Shown here: in pieces, positions 1-7,004 of the stretch
Layout: each line of letters starts with the position of its first letter
How positions within the stretch are numbered: position 1 is the stretch's first letter
Origin: DASXTS01 sp036505275
GTDB taxonomy: Bacteria > Actinomycetota > Actinomycetes > Mycobacteriales > Pseudonocardiaceae
Direction of reading: 5' to 3'
DNA: 14,050 nt
Assembly: GCA_036505275.1 (NCBI GenBank)
Contig: DASXTS010000504.1
Location: 1 to 14,050 of the forward strand
Program-made: the position numbers and the translations under genes
Notes under the pieces: generated by a model
What the model was told of the DNA's origin: nothing
Database searches by the model: none
Seen by the model: only the letters and a program-made list of their open reading frames with translations

Positions 1-1407
<1,407 letters not shown>

Positions 1408-1433
1408 CAGGCAACCTCCGCAGCGCCGCAGCC

Positions 1434-2771
1434 GTGGCCAGGCAGCGTTCCGGCACCAACACGGTGCTGGAACGCCGCGCCGACGGTGGGGCCCTGCGGC
1501 GCAGCGTGCTACCCGGTGGCCTTCGGGTGGTCACCGAGGAGCTGCCCGGTTCGCGGTCGGCGTCAGTCGGGCTGTGGGTGGGCGTTGGCTCGCGCGACGA
1601 GTCGCCCCGGCTCGCCGGCGCGGCCCACTTCCTGGAGCACCTGCTGTTCAAGGGCACCGGAGGCCGGTCGGCCACCGACATCGCCGAGGCCGCCGACCTG
1701 GTCGGCGGCGAGCTGAACGCGTTCACCGCCAAGGAGCACACCTGCTACTACGCGCACATGCTCGACGTCGACCTGCCGCTGGCCATCGGCCTGGTCACCG
1801 ACGTCGTGCTGAACGCGGTGTGTGCCCCGGAGCACCACGAGCTGGAGCGCGGCGTGGTGCTCGACGAGATCGCCATGCGGGATGACGACCCCGAGGACCT
1901 GCTGCACGACGAGTTCGCCACGGCCATGCTCGGCGACCATCCGCTCGGCCGTCCGGTGCTCGGCACCGTGGACTCAATCGGGGCGATGAGCCGATCGCGG
2001 CTGTACGGCTTCTACCGCCGCAGCTACACCGTGCCGCGGATGGTGCTCGCGGTGGCCGGCAACGTCACGCACTCACGGGTGCTGCGGCTGGCCCGGGCCG
2101 CGTTCGGGCCGCTGCTGTCCGGGGATACCGAACCGGTGCCGGCGCGCACCGGCGTGATGCGCACCGGGCGTCGTTCCCGGCGGCTGGTGCTGAGCACGGC
2201 GGACACCGAGCAGGCCCACCTCATGCTCGGCGTGCCGGCGATCTCCCGGCACGACCCGCGGCGGTTCGCCCTCGGCGTGCTGAACGCCGCCCTCGGCGGT
2301 GGCATGAGCTCGCGGCTGTTCCAGGAGATCAGGGAGCAGCGCGGGTTGGCCTACTCGGTGTACTCCTCGGTGGCGCAGTACGCGGACACCGGCACCCTGT
2401 GCTGCTACGCCGGCTGCCACCCCGAGCGTCTCGCCGAGGTGGTCTCGGTGCTGCGCGCCGTGCTGGAGTCGGTCGCCGCCGACGGGCTGACCACGGCGGA
2501 GATCGCCCGCGGCAAGGGGCAGCTTCGGGGCGGCCTGGTGCTCGGGCTGGAGGACACCGGCTCGCGGATGGTCCGGATCGGCAAGGCAGAGCTGAACTAC
2601 GGTGCGCACCTGACCGTCGACGAGCAGCTCGCCCTGATCGACGCGGTCACCGCGGAGGACGCCGCCGCTCTCGCGGCCGATCTGCTGCGACGGCCGGTGT
2701 CGGGCGCGATCGTCGGTCCGTACGCTTCCGCCGACGACCTGCCGACCGAGCTGCACGAGGTGATCGCATGA
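1434..2771 (+). CDS. M16 (pitrilysin family) zinc metallopeptidase, PepR-like
   Basis: A 445-aa single-unit M16 peptidase resembling mitochondrial processing peptidase beta and the mycobacterial PepR. The inverted zinc motif HFLEH is at residues 65-69 (H65 and H69 ligands, E68 catalytic). E145, in GVVLDEI, lies 76 residues after H69, matching the third ligand of the HxxEH-X76-E signature. The C-terminal half has the conserved R/Y region (EQRGLAYSVYSS) and LGGGMSSRLFQE. There is no signal peptide. The exact substrate is unknown. I chose GTG 1434 (reads MARQRSGTN), which starts 26 nt after the pnp stop and gives the family's usual length. TTG 1404 and GTG 1464 are alternatives, and none has a good Shine-Dalgarno sequence. 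The frame extends far upstream inside pnp, but that part is out-of-frame shadow. The stop overlaps the dapB start by ATGA, pointing to translational coupling. Confidence 0.93.
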   Translation: MARQRSGTNTVLERRADGGALRRSVLPGGLRVVTEELPGSRSASVGLWVGVGSRDESPRLAGAAHFLEHLLFKGTGGRSATDIAEAADLVGGELNAFTAKEHTCYYAHMLDVDLPLAIGLVTDVVLNAVCAPEHHELERGVVLDEIAMRDDDPEDLLHDEFATAMLGDHPLGRPVLGTVDSIGAMSRSRLYGFYRRSYTVPRMVLAVAGNVTHSRVLRLARAAFGPLLSGDTEPVPARTGVMRTGRRSRRLVLSTADTEQAHLMLGVPAISRHDPRRFALGVLNAALGGGMSSRLFQEIREQRGLAYSVYSSVAQYADTGTLCCYAGCHPERLAEVVSVLRAVLESVAADGLTTAEIARGKGQLRGGLVLGLEDTGSRMVRIGKAELNYGAHLTVDEQLALIDAVTAEDAAALAADLLRRPVSGAIVGPYASADDLPTELHEVIA

Positions 2772-3535
2772 CCGACGGCCCCGCGGGGGACCCCATGAAG
2801 GTCGGGGTGCTCGGTGCCCGTGGCCGGGTGGGCAGCGAGGTGTGTCGCGCGGTGGACGCCGCGCCGGACATGGAACTCGTCGCCATGGTCGACGTCGGCG
2901 ACTGGCTGTTCAACGTCGCCGACGCCGGCGCCGACGTGGTGGTCGACTTCACCCACCCCGACGTGGTGATGGACAACGTCCGGTTCTGCATCGACAACGA
3001 CATCCACTGCGTGGTCGGCACCACCGGATGGGACGAGGCTCGGCTGGACGCCGTGCGCTCCTGGCTCGAACCGCGACCCGAGCTCGGGGTGTTGGTGGCG
3101 CCCAACTTCGCCATCGGCGCCGTGCTCTCCATGAAGTTCGCCGAGATGGCCGCGCGGTTCTACGAGTCCGTGGAGGTCATCGAGCTGCACCACCCCGACA
3201 AGGTGGACGCGCCGTCGGGCACCGCCGCCCGCACCGCCGCGCTGGTGGCCGCGGCGCGCTCCTCGGCCGGACTGGGCCCCGCCCCGGACGCCACCACCAA
3301 GACCCTCGACGGTGCCCGCGGTGCCACCGTCGACGGCGTGCCCGTGCATTCGGTGCGCCTGCGGGGGCTGGTGGCCCACCAGGAGGTGCTGTTCGGTACC
3401 GCCGGCGAGACCCTCACGATCCGGCACGACTCTTTCGACCGCACGTCCTTCATGCCCGGCGTCCTACTCGCGGTCCGCTCCATCGCCAACCGCCCCGGCC
3501 TCACCGTAGGCCTGGAGTCCCTCCTCAACCTCTAA
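2768..3535 (+). CDS. dapB: 4-hydroxy-tetrahydrodipicolinate reductase
   Basis: DapB reduces 4-hydroxy-tetrahydrodipicolinate with NAD(P)H in the lysine/meso-diaminopimelate pathway, which feeds peptidoglycan and lysine synthesis; it acts on the product of DapA, encoded at 8397. Seen: the Rossmann glycine loop GARGRVG near residue 16, VVDFTHPDVVMDN, GTTGW, PNFAIGAV, and the catalytic ELHHPDK (H141, H142, K145) followed by APSGTA. The C-terminal FGTAGETLTIRHDS and PGVLLAVR also match DapB. It is the short actinobacterial form (245-255 aa), lacking part of the N-terminal region found in the E. coli enzyme. Start: ATG 2768 overlaps the upstream stop (ATGA) and has GAGG about 8 nt before it, giving 255 aa. 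ATG 2795 (MKVGVLGARG), with GGGGGA 4 nt upstream, would give 246 aa, closer to the mycobacterial length. Function is certain; the start is not. Confidence 0.95.
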   Translation: MTDGPAGDPMKVGVLGARGRVGSEVCRAVDAAPDMELVAMVDVGDWLFNVADAGADVVVDFTHPDVVMDNVRFCIDNDIHCVVGTTGWDEARLDAVRSWLEPRPELGVLVAPNFAIGAVLSMKFAEMAARFYESVEVIELHHPDKVDAPSGTAARTAALVAAARSSAGLGPAPDATTKTLDGARGATVDGVPVHSVRLRGLVAHQEVLFGTAGETLTIRHDSFDRTSFMPGVLLAVRSIANRPGLTVGLESLLNL

Positions 3536-3544
3536 CGTCCGTCC

Positions 3545-3675
3545 AGCCCGCGTGTCCGCGGCTCCGTACACGCGTGTCCGCGCCTCCGTACACGCGTGTC
3601 CGCGGCTCCGTACACGTGTGTCCGCGTGTACGGACACGTGTGTCGGCCGTTTGGACGCGCGTGTCCGCCGGTTCG
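3545..3675 (+). repeat. Left array of a 22-nt tandem repeat (six units)
   Basis: Six head-to-tail units lie at 3545, 3567, 3589, 3611, 3633 (21 nt) and 3654. The consensus is TACACGYGTGTCCG followed by CGGYTCCG, with core GTGTCCG. The three units between 3549 and 3614 are almost identical; later ones have diverged. The 22-nt period is not a multiple of three, so the array is not built as coding repeats; open frames across it in several frames are spurious. It begins 10 nt after the dapB stop. The same unit recurs in opposite orientation at 3744-3831. Confidence 0.9.
3612..3643 (+). other. Strong stem-loop within the left repeat array
   Basis: Arms ACACGTGTGTCCG (3612-3624) and CGGACACGTGTGT (3631-3643) can form a 13-bp RNA stem (11 Watson-Crick pairs, two G-U) with a 6-nt loop. 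It lies 77 nt after the dapB stop. No T-tract follows, so it is not a classical intrinsic terminator; it could stop 3' exonucleases or aid termination in another way. Those roles are inferred. Confidence 0.6.
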
Positions 3676-3743
3676 GCGCGGCTGGGATGCGCGTCGGCTC
3701 GATCAGGCGGCCGAGGTGGGCAGTCAGGTACATCTGCATGTGC

Positions 3744-3831
3744 CGGAACGCCGGACACACGTGTCCGGACACGCGGACACGCGGTGACGGAACGCCGGAC
3801 ACACGTGTACGAACGCGCGGACACGCCGGAG
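3744..3831 (-). repeat. Right array of the 22-nt repeat (four units, inverted)
   Basis: Four units start at 3744, 3766, 3788 and 3810, an exact 22-nt period. Units 1 and 3 share 21 identical bases at a 44-nt offset. Reverse-complemented, the units match the left-array consensus at about 15-17 of 22 positions, with the shared core GTGTCCG. The two arrays therefore face each other across a 68-nt non-repeated spacer (3676-3743) in which I recognise nothing. An 18-bp palindrome sits at 3751-3768 (CCGGACAC, AC, GTGTCCGG). The array ends 43 nt before the next start codon. Confidence 0.88.
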
Positions 3832-3874
3832 GGGCCGGGTGTCGGTGGGGGCTGGCAGCATGCGGGGCGTGAGC

Positions 3875-5095
3875 ATGACGACGATCGCGCCGGCGGAGGC
3901 ACGACGGACAGCGCTGGCTGCGCAGGGGTTCGCGGATGGCCGGCCGAGCACGGCACCGACCCGGCGGCACCTGACCAGGGTCATCCAGCGGACCCGGACG
4001 TTGCAGCTGGACTCGGTCAACGTCGCGGTCCGGGCGCACTACGCGCCGGTGTTCAGCCGTCTCGGTGCGTACGACCCGGCGCTGCTCGACGACGCGGCGT
4101 GGCGCGACACCACTCGGCGGCCGCGGCTGTTGGTCGAGTACTGGGGGCACATGGCGAGCCTGATCCCTGTGCAGGACTGGCCGCTGTTCCGCTGGCGGAT
4201 GCGCGGCGTGGAGGCCCGGCCGTGGCGGCTGCTGGACCAGGCCATGGAGCGCCATCCGAGTGTGATCGACGACGTGCTCGACCTGGTCAAGGCGGTCGGC
4301 CCGATCGGCGCCGGCGGCATCGAGCGTGAGCTCGGGGCACGCGGCGACGGCCGGCGCAGCGGCTGGTGGGAGTGGTCCGACGTGAAAATCGTGTGCGAGT
4401 GGTTGTTCGACGCCGGCAAGCTGACCACCGGCAGCCGGCGCGGCTTCGAGCGGCTGTACGACCTGCCGGAGCGGGTGCTGCCGCCGGCGGTTCTGGCCGA
4501 CGAGCCGGACGAGGCGGGCGCCGTGCGCCGGCTGGTCGACCAGTCGGCGCAGGCGCTGGGCGTCGCCACCGAGCCCGATCTTCGGGACTACTACCGGATC
4601 AAGCCGGCGAGGTCGCGGCGGGCAGTGGCCGAGCTGGTCGAGCTGGGACGCCTGGAGCCGGTTACCGTGCCGGGCTGGCGGCACCCGGCCTACCGGCACG
4701 TCGAGGCCCGCACCCCGCGCCGCGTCCAGGGCCGCGCCCTGCTGTGTCCATTCGATCCACTGATCTGGGAACGCGACCGCACGGAGCGGCTGTTCGGCTT
4801 CCGGTACCGGATCGAGATCTATGTGCCAGAGCCCAAGCGGACCTACGGCTACTACGTGTTCCCGTTCCTGCTGGACGGCGACCTGGTGGCCAGAGTGGAC
4901 CTCAAGGCCGACCGCAAGACCGGTGTGCTACTGGTTCCCGGTGCTTTTGCCGAGCCCGGCGAGCACACCCCGCGGGTGCTCGCCGAGCTGGCCGCCGAGG
5001 TGCGCCTGATGGCGGGATGGCTCGGACTGGACGGTGTGCTTGTCGGCGAGCGGGGTGACCTCGCCGCCCCGCTCGCCAAGCTGTGCAACCGCTGA
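3875..5095 (+). CDS. AlkX/YcaQ-type DNA glycosylase (winged-helix DNA-binding domain protein, HTH_42 family)
   Basis: A 406-aa member of the COG3214/HTH_42 family. Characterised members (E. coli YcaQ, renamed AlkX, and Streptomyces AlkZ) are base-excision glycosylases that unhook interstrand crosslinks or remove bulky N-alkyl adducts. The region TRVIQRTRTLQLDSVNV holds Q44-L45-D46, fitting the Gln-x-Asp motif reported for the AlkX branch rather than the Gln-x-Gln of AlkZ. Also seen: AHYAPVFSRLGAYD, the LVEYWGHMASLIP block, and a C-terminal beta-rich part (LLCPFDPLIWERDRTERLFGF ... YVPEPKRTYGYYVFPFLLDGDLVARVDLKADR). ATG 3875 has GGGG at 3864-3867 and gives the usual length. ATG 3860, with GGGGG upstream, is the alternative. 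No biosynthetic cluster is adjacent, so housekeeping repair is more likely than self-resistance. The activity is inferred from family. Confidence 0.9.
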   Translation: MTTIAPAEARRTALAAQGFADGRPSTAPTRRHLTRVIQRTRTLQLDSVNVAVRAHYAPVFSRLGAYDPALLDDAAWRDTTRRPRLLVEYWGHMASLIPVQDWPLFRWRMRGVEARPWRLLDQAMERHPSVIDDVLDLVKAVGPIGAGGIERELGARGDGRRSGWWEWSDVKIVCEWLFDAGKLTTGSRRGFERLYDLPERVLPPAVLADEPDEAGAVRRLVDQSAQALGVATEPDLRDYYRIKPARSRRAVAELVELGRLEPVTVPGWRHPAYRHVEARTPRRVQGRALLCPFDPLIWERDRTERLFGFRYRIEIYVPEPKRTYGYYVFPFLLDGDLVARVDLKADRKTGVLLVPGAFAEPGEHTPRVLAELAAEVRLMAGWLGLDGVLVGERGDLAAPLAKLCNR

Positions 5096-5098
5096 GCG

Positions 5099-6313
5099 TC
5101 ATGCGGTCGCGGCGCTCACCACCGCGTCGCCAGAGCCGGTGCGGGCCCGCACCCGCAATGTCGCGGTGCCGCCGCTGGACGGCGGCTGGGTGGACATCGG
5201 CAGGTCGCTGCGGACCCGGCCGGAGCCGGACACCACGTCCACCTCGGCCAGCACTCCGGACCGGAGGCCTACTCGGAGGTCGCCCGACCCGGTGACGAGC
5301 TGCAGTTGTCCCTCGGCCGCTTCGGCCACGGTGAGGTCCCCGCTGCCGGTCTTCAGGGTCACCAAGTCACCGCGCACGGTGCCTATCCAGATGTTGCCCG
5401 AGCCGCTGAGCAGCGAGCCGCCGCCGTCCAGCGAGGTCACCTCCAGGTCTCCGGAGCCGGTGCGGGCGGACAACCCATCCGCCATCGGGCCGAGCCGCAC
5501 CGAGCCGCTGCCGGCCTTCACCTGGACGGGACCGGTGGCGCGGTCAACCGAAACGTCACCGGATCCGGCAGTGACATGCACCCGGCCGGCCAGGCCACCG
5601 ACCTGAACGCCGGCTGTTCCGGCCTTGGCGTGCAGCGAGGAGCCGGCCGGTGCGTGCACGACGATCGTGAGCGGCACGATCCGCAACGGCGCGGGACGCG
5701 GACCTCGTATGGTCAGCCGGTTGCCGTGCACCGAGATCGTGGTCTGCCGCACCGCCTCGGCGGCGAGGTCCGCGGTTGGCGTGCCGAACTGCCCGCCGAC
5801 CCAGTTGAGCAGTCCGGCAAGACTCCACTGTGCGCCGGCGCGTTCGTCGTGCCGCACCTCGACCACGATCGCCGGCCGCGAGTCCGAGCTCGCCCGGCCA
5901 TGGCCGGCATCGCCCGGGCCGTCGTCCTCCGCCGACCCGTCCATGGCGTCGTAGGCGCGGCCGGGGTCATCGGCACGGCCGGGGTCATCGGCACGGCCGG
6001 GGTCGTCGTCGAATCCAGCGTCGTCGAAAGTGTCGTCGGCAAGGTCTGCGTCGTCGGCCCGGTCCGTGCCATCGGCTGGGCTCGAATCGGCTGGGCTCGA
6101 ATCGGCTGGGCTCGAATCGGTCGGGCTCGAGTCGGCTGGGCGCGAATCGGCTGGGCTCGAGTCGGCTGGGCTCGAATCGGCTGGGCGCGAGTCGGTGTCA
6201 GTTTCGTCGGCGAACCGCACCTCGATGGAGCCAATGCCGAGCTCGATGTCGACGTCGACCGGGCCGTCGCACTCGAAGAACTGCTGCCGCACCAGGTCGC
6301 GCTCCTCGGTCAT
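5099..6313 (-). CDS. DUF4097 family beta-strand repeat protein with a long acidic low-complexity insert
   Basis: A 404-aa protein with no signal peptide or membrane segment. Residues 1-35 (ERDLVRQQFFECDGPVDVDIE) and 149 to the end match the DUF4097 proteins found in many actinomycetes. From about 230 on there is a periodic pattern of GSGD/GSGS/GSGN turns (250-253, 268-271, 286-289, 303-306, 323-326, 342-345, 362-365, 393-396), typical of a beta-helix-like repeat fold. Residues about 36-145 form an Asp/Ser/Pro/Ala-rich insert built from five- and six-residue tandem repeats, probably disordered. ATG 6313 is preferred to the in-frame GTG 6322 because GAGGTG lies 6 nt before it. It is the second gene of an operon, 27 nt after the HicB-like gene, and ends 3 nt from the convergent glycosylase stop. 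Biochemical function is unknown. Confidence 0.88.
   Translation of the reverse strand: MTEERDLVRQQFFECDGPVDVDIELGIGSIEVRFADETDTDSRPADSSPADSSPADSRPADSSPTDSSPADSSPADSSPADGTDRADDADLADDTFDDAGFDDDPGRADDPGRADDPGRAYDAMDGSAEDDGPGDAGHGRASSDSRPAIVVEVRHDERAGAQWSLAGLLNWVGGQFGTPTADLAAEAVRQTTISVHGNRLTIRGPRPAPLRIVPLTIVVHAPAGSSLHAKAGTAGVQVGGLAGRVHVTAGSGDVSVDRATGPVQVKAGSGSVRLGPMADGLSARTGSGDLEVTSLDGGGSLLSGSGNIWIGTVRGDLVTLKTGSGDLTVAEAAEGQLQLVTGSGDLRVGLRSGVLAEVDVVSGSGRVRSDLPMSTQPPSSGGTATLRVRARTGSGDAVVSAATA
5958..6011 (-). repeat. 18-nt in-frame tandem repeat in the DUF4097 gene
   Basis: Units at 5958-5975 and 5976-5993 are identical (CGGCCGGGGTCATCGGCA on the + strand). The third, 5994-6011, differs in its last bases. 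On the coding strand each unit encodes a six-residue repeat of the ADDPGR type, part of the acidic insert. Confidence 0.9.
6072..6191 (-). repeat. 15-nt in-frame tandem repeat (eight units) in the DUF4097 gene
   Basis: Eight consecutive 15-nt units, consensus TCGGCTGGGCTCGAA on the + strand, differ at one to three positions. On the coding strand they give the pentapeptide DSSPA with variants DSRPA and DSSPT. Several units are identical, so expansion looks recent, and the length multiple of three keeps the frame. Confidence 0.95.
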
Positions 6314-6319
6314 GGTGGT

Positions 6320-6325
6320 CACCTC
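6320..6325 (-). promoter_or_regulatory. Ribosome binding site of the DUF4097 gene
   Basis: GAGGTG on the minus strand, 6 nt before ATG 6313. It favours ATG 6313 over the in-frame GTG 6322, which it overlaps. Confidence 0.75.
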
Positions 6326-6340
6326 GTCCTCCCCGGTTCC

Positions 6341-6904
6341 TCAGCCCTGCACCCAACCGCGCATGCGCCGACCGTGCCGGCCGCCTTGATGGCCACCTTG
6401 ATGGCCACCTTGATGGCCACTGTGCTGGCTACCGTGCTGACCACCGCGCCGGTCTCCGCCATACTCGCCCCAGTCCCGCAGGCCGCTGCCGTGCAGAGCG
6501 CCCTGCACGGCCTGCGACAGCCAGGCGTTCAGCGATACGCCCTGGCTGGCGGCCGCCTGCTCGGCCTTCGTCTTGATCTCTTCGAGCAGCCGGAGGGTGA
6601 TCCGGCTGACATCGCCGCCGAGGTCCTGGCCGGGCGGCGGTGGGGCGCTCGGGGGCTCGAACGGATCGCCGGTGACGGCCACCCGCACATCGCGGCCGTC
6701 CAGACGCAGTTCGACGACGCGGTCGTCGAGCGCAGCGGTGACCTCGGCGGCGAGGTCCGACATCGCGTTCATGATGGCCAACCGGGCGGCCGGCTCCAGG
6801 GCGGCGGCAAGCACCGCCGCGGTTCGCCGGGTCTGTTCGTCGCCGGCCGAGGCCGCGGTGGTGAGGTCCTCCCGCAGCGTCGTGATGTAGGGCGTGAGAT
6901 CCAT
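6341..6904 (-). CDS. HicB-like ribbon-helix-helix protein with a His/Gly/Gln-rich tail
   Basis: A 187-aa protein starting MDLTPYITTLREDL. Residues 1-75 form a helical region plus ALDDRVVELRLDGRDVRV, seen in the actinobacterial proteins annotated as 'toxin-antitoxin system HicB family antitoxin'. A Pro-rich linker (81-92) leads to a ribbon-helix-helix at 98-137 (SRITLRLLEEIKTKAEQ ... GVSLNAWLSQAVQGAL), with the alternating-residue beta strand and the SLNAWL helix usual for DNA-binding RHH dimers. The last 40 residues are rich in His, Gly, Gln and Arg, with HQGG repeats. No HicA-type toxin is adjacent, so it is better read as a transcription regulator than as an antitoxin. The ATG at 6904 has no Shine-Dalgarno sequence; a -10 element lies 6 nt upstream, so the mRNA is probably leaderless. 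It likely regulates itself and the DUF4097 gene downstream. Confidence 0.87.
   Translation of the reverse strand: MDLTPYITTLREDLTTAASAGDEQTRRTAAVLAAALEPAARLAIMNAMSDLAAEVTAALDDRVVELRLDGRDVRVAVTGDPFEPPSAPPPPGQDLGGDVSRITLRLLEEIKTKAEQAAASQGVSLNAWLSQAVQGALHGSGLRDWGEYGGDRRGGQHGSQHSGHQGGHQGGHQGGRHGRRMRGWVQG
6386..6445 (-). repeat. 12-nt tandem repeat encoding the His/Gln/Gly tail
   Basis: Five 12-nt units: TTGATGGCCACC at 6386 and 6398, TTGATGGCCACT at 6410, then two diverged GTGCTG units at 6422 and 6434. On the coding strand the unit reads GGHQ; the diverged pair gives the QHSG-type part of the tail. Confidence 0.88.
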
Positions 6905-6934
6905 GACACCACTATGGCGTCACTTTTGACGTCA
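6904..6934. promoter_or_regulatory. Putative operator: three TGACGTCA-like sites
   Basis: Octamers TGACACCA (6904-6911), TGGCGTCA (6915-6922) and TGACGTCA (6927-6934, a perfect palindrome) are spaced 11 and 12 bp, about one helical turn. Two lie in the spacer between the -35 and -10 of the HicB-like gene, and the third abuts its start codon. RHH proteins usually bind such phased short sites, so autorepression is a reasonable inference. Confidence 0.6.
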
Positions 6935-6939
6935 TGCAA
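6911..6939 (-). promoter_or_regulatory. Promoter of the HicB-like/DUF4097 operon
   Basis: On the minus strand, TTGCAT (6934-6939) and CATAGT (6911-6916) are separated by exactly 17 nt. The start codon begins 7 nt after the last -10 base, so the predicted +1 is at or next to the A of ATG 6904, giving a leaderless transcript. Confidence 0.6.
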
Positions 6940-6991
6940 GCATCACATGGTGTCGCGGCGGTGTCCGGCGGGTAGCGGCCAGAGCCGCGGT

Positions 6992-6997
6992 TAGGCT
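6992..6997 (+). promoter_or_regulatory. Candidate -10 element of thyX (leaderless)
   Basis: TAGGCT fits the actinobacterial TAnnnT -10 and is followed by 7 nt and then ATG 7005. No clear -35 and no Shine-Dalgarno sequence (GCAACCC precedes the ATG). Predicted transcript start is within a base or two of the start codon. Confidence 0.55.
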
Positions 6998-7004
6998 GCA
7001 ACCC

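Noticed and set aside
3536..3660. Intrinsic terminator after dapB
   Set aside because: Hairpins are present but no run of T follows any of them, so I record only a stem-loop.
3545..3831. CRISPR array
   Set aside because: Units are contiguous with no unique spacers, are inverted in the second half, and no cas genes are present.
3464..4699. Open frame of 411 codons on the minus strand across the repeats and the glycosylase gene
   Set aside because: A shadow of high-GC coding sequence and the GTGTCCG repeats; its product is rich in Arg, Pro and repeated HADTRVR-like strings and matches no family I know.
5306..6994. Open frame of 562 codons on the + strand opposite the DUF4097 and HicB-like genes
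   Set aside because: The minus-strand genes have clear family similarity, a ribosome site and a promoter; the + frame is repetitive and has no recognisable domain.
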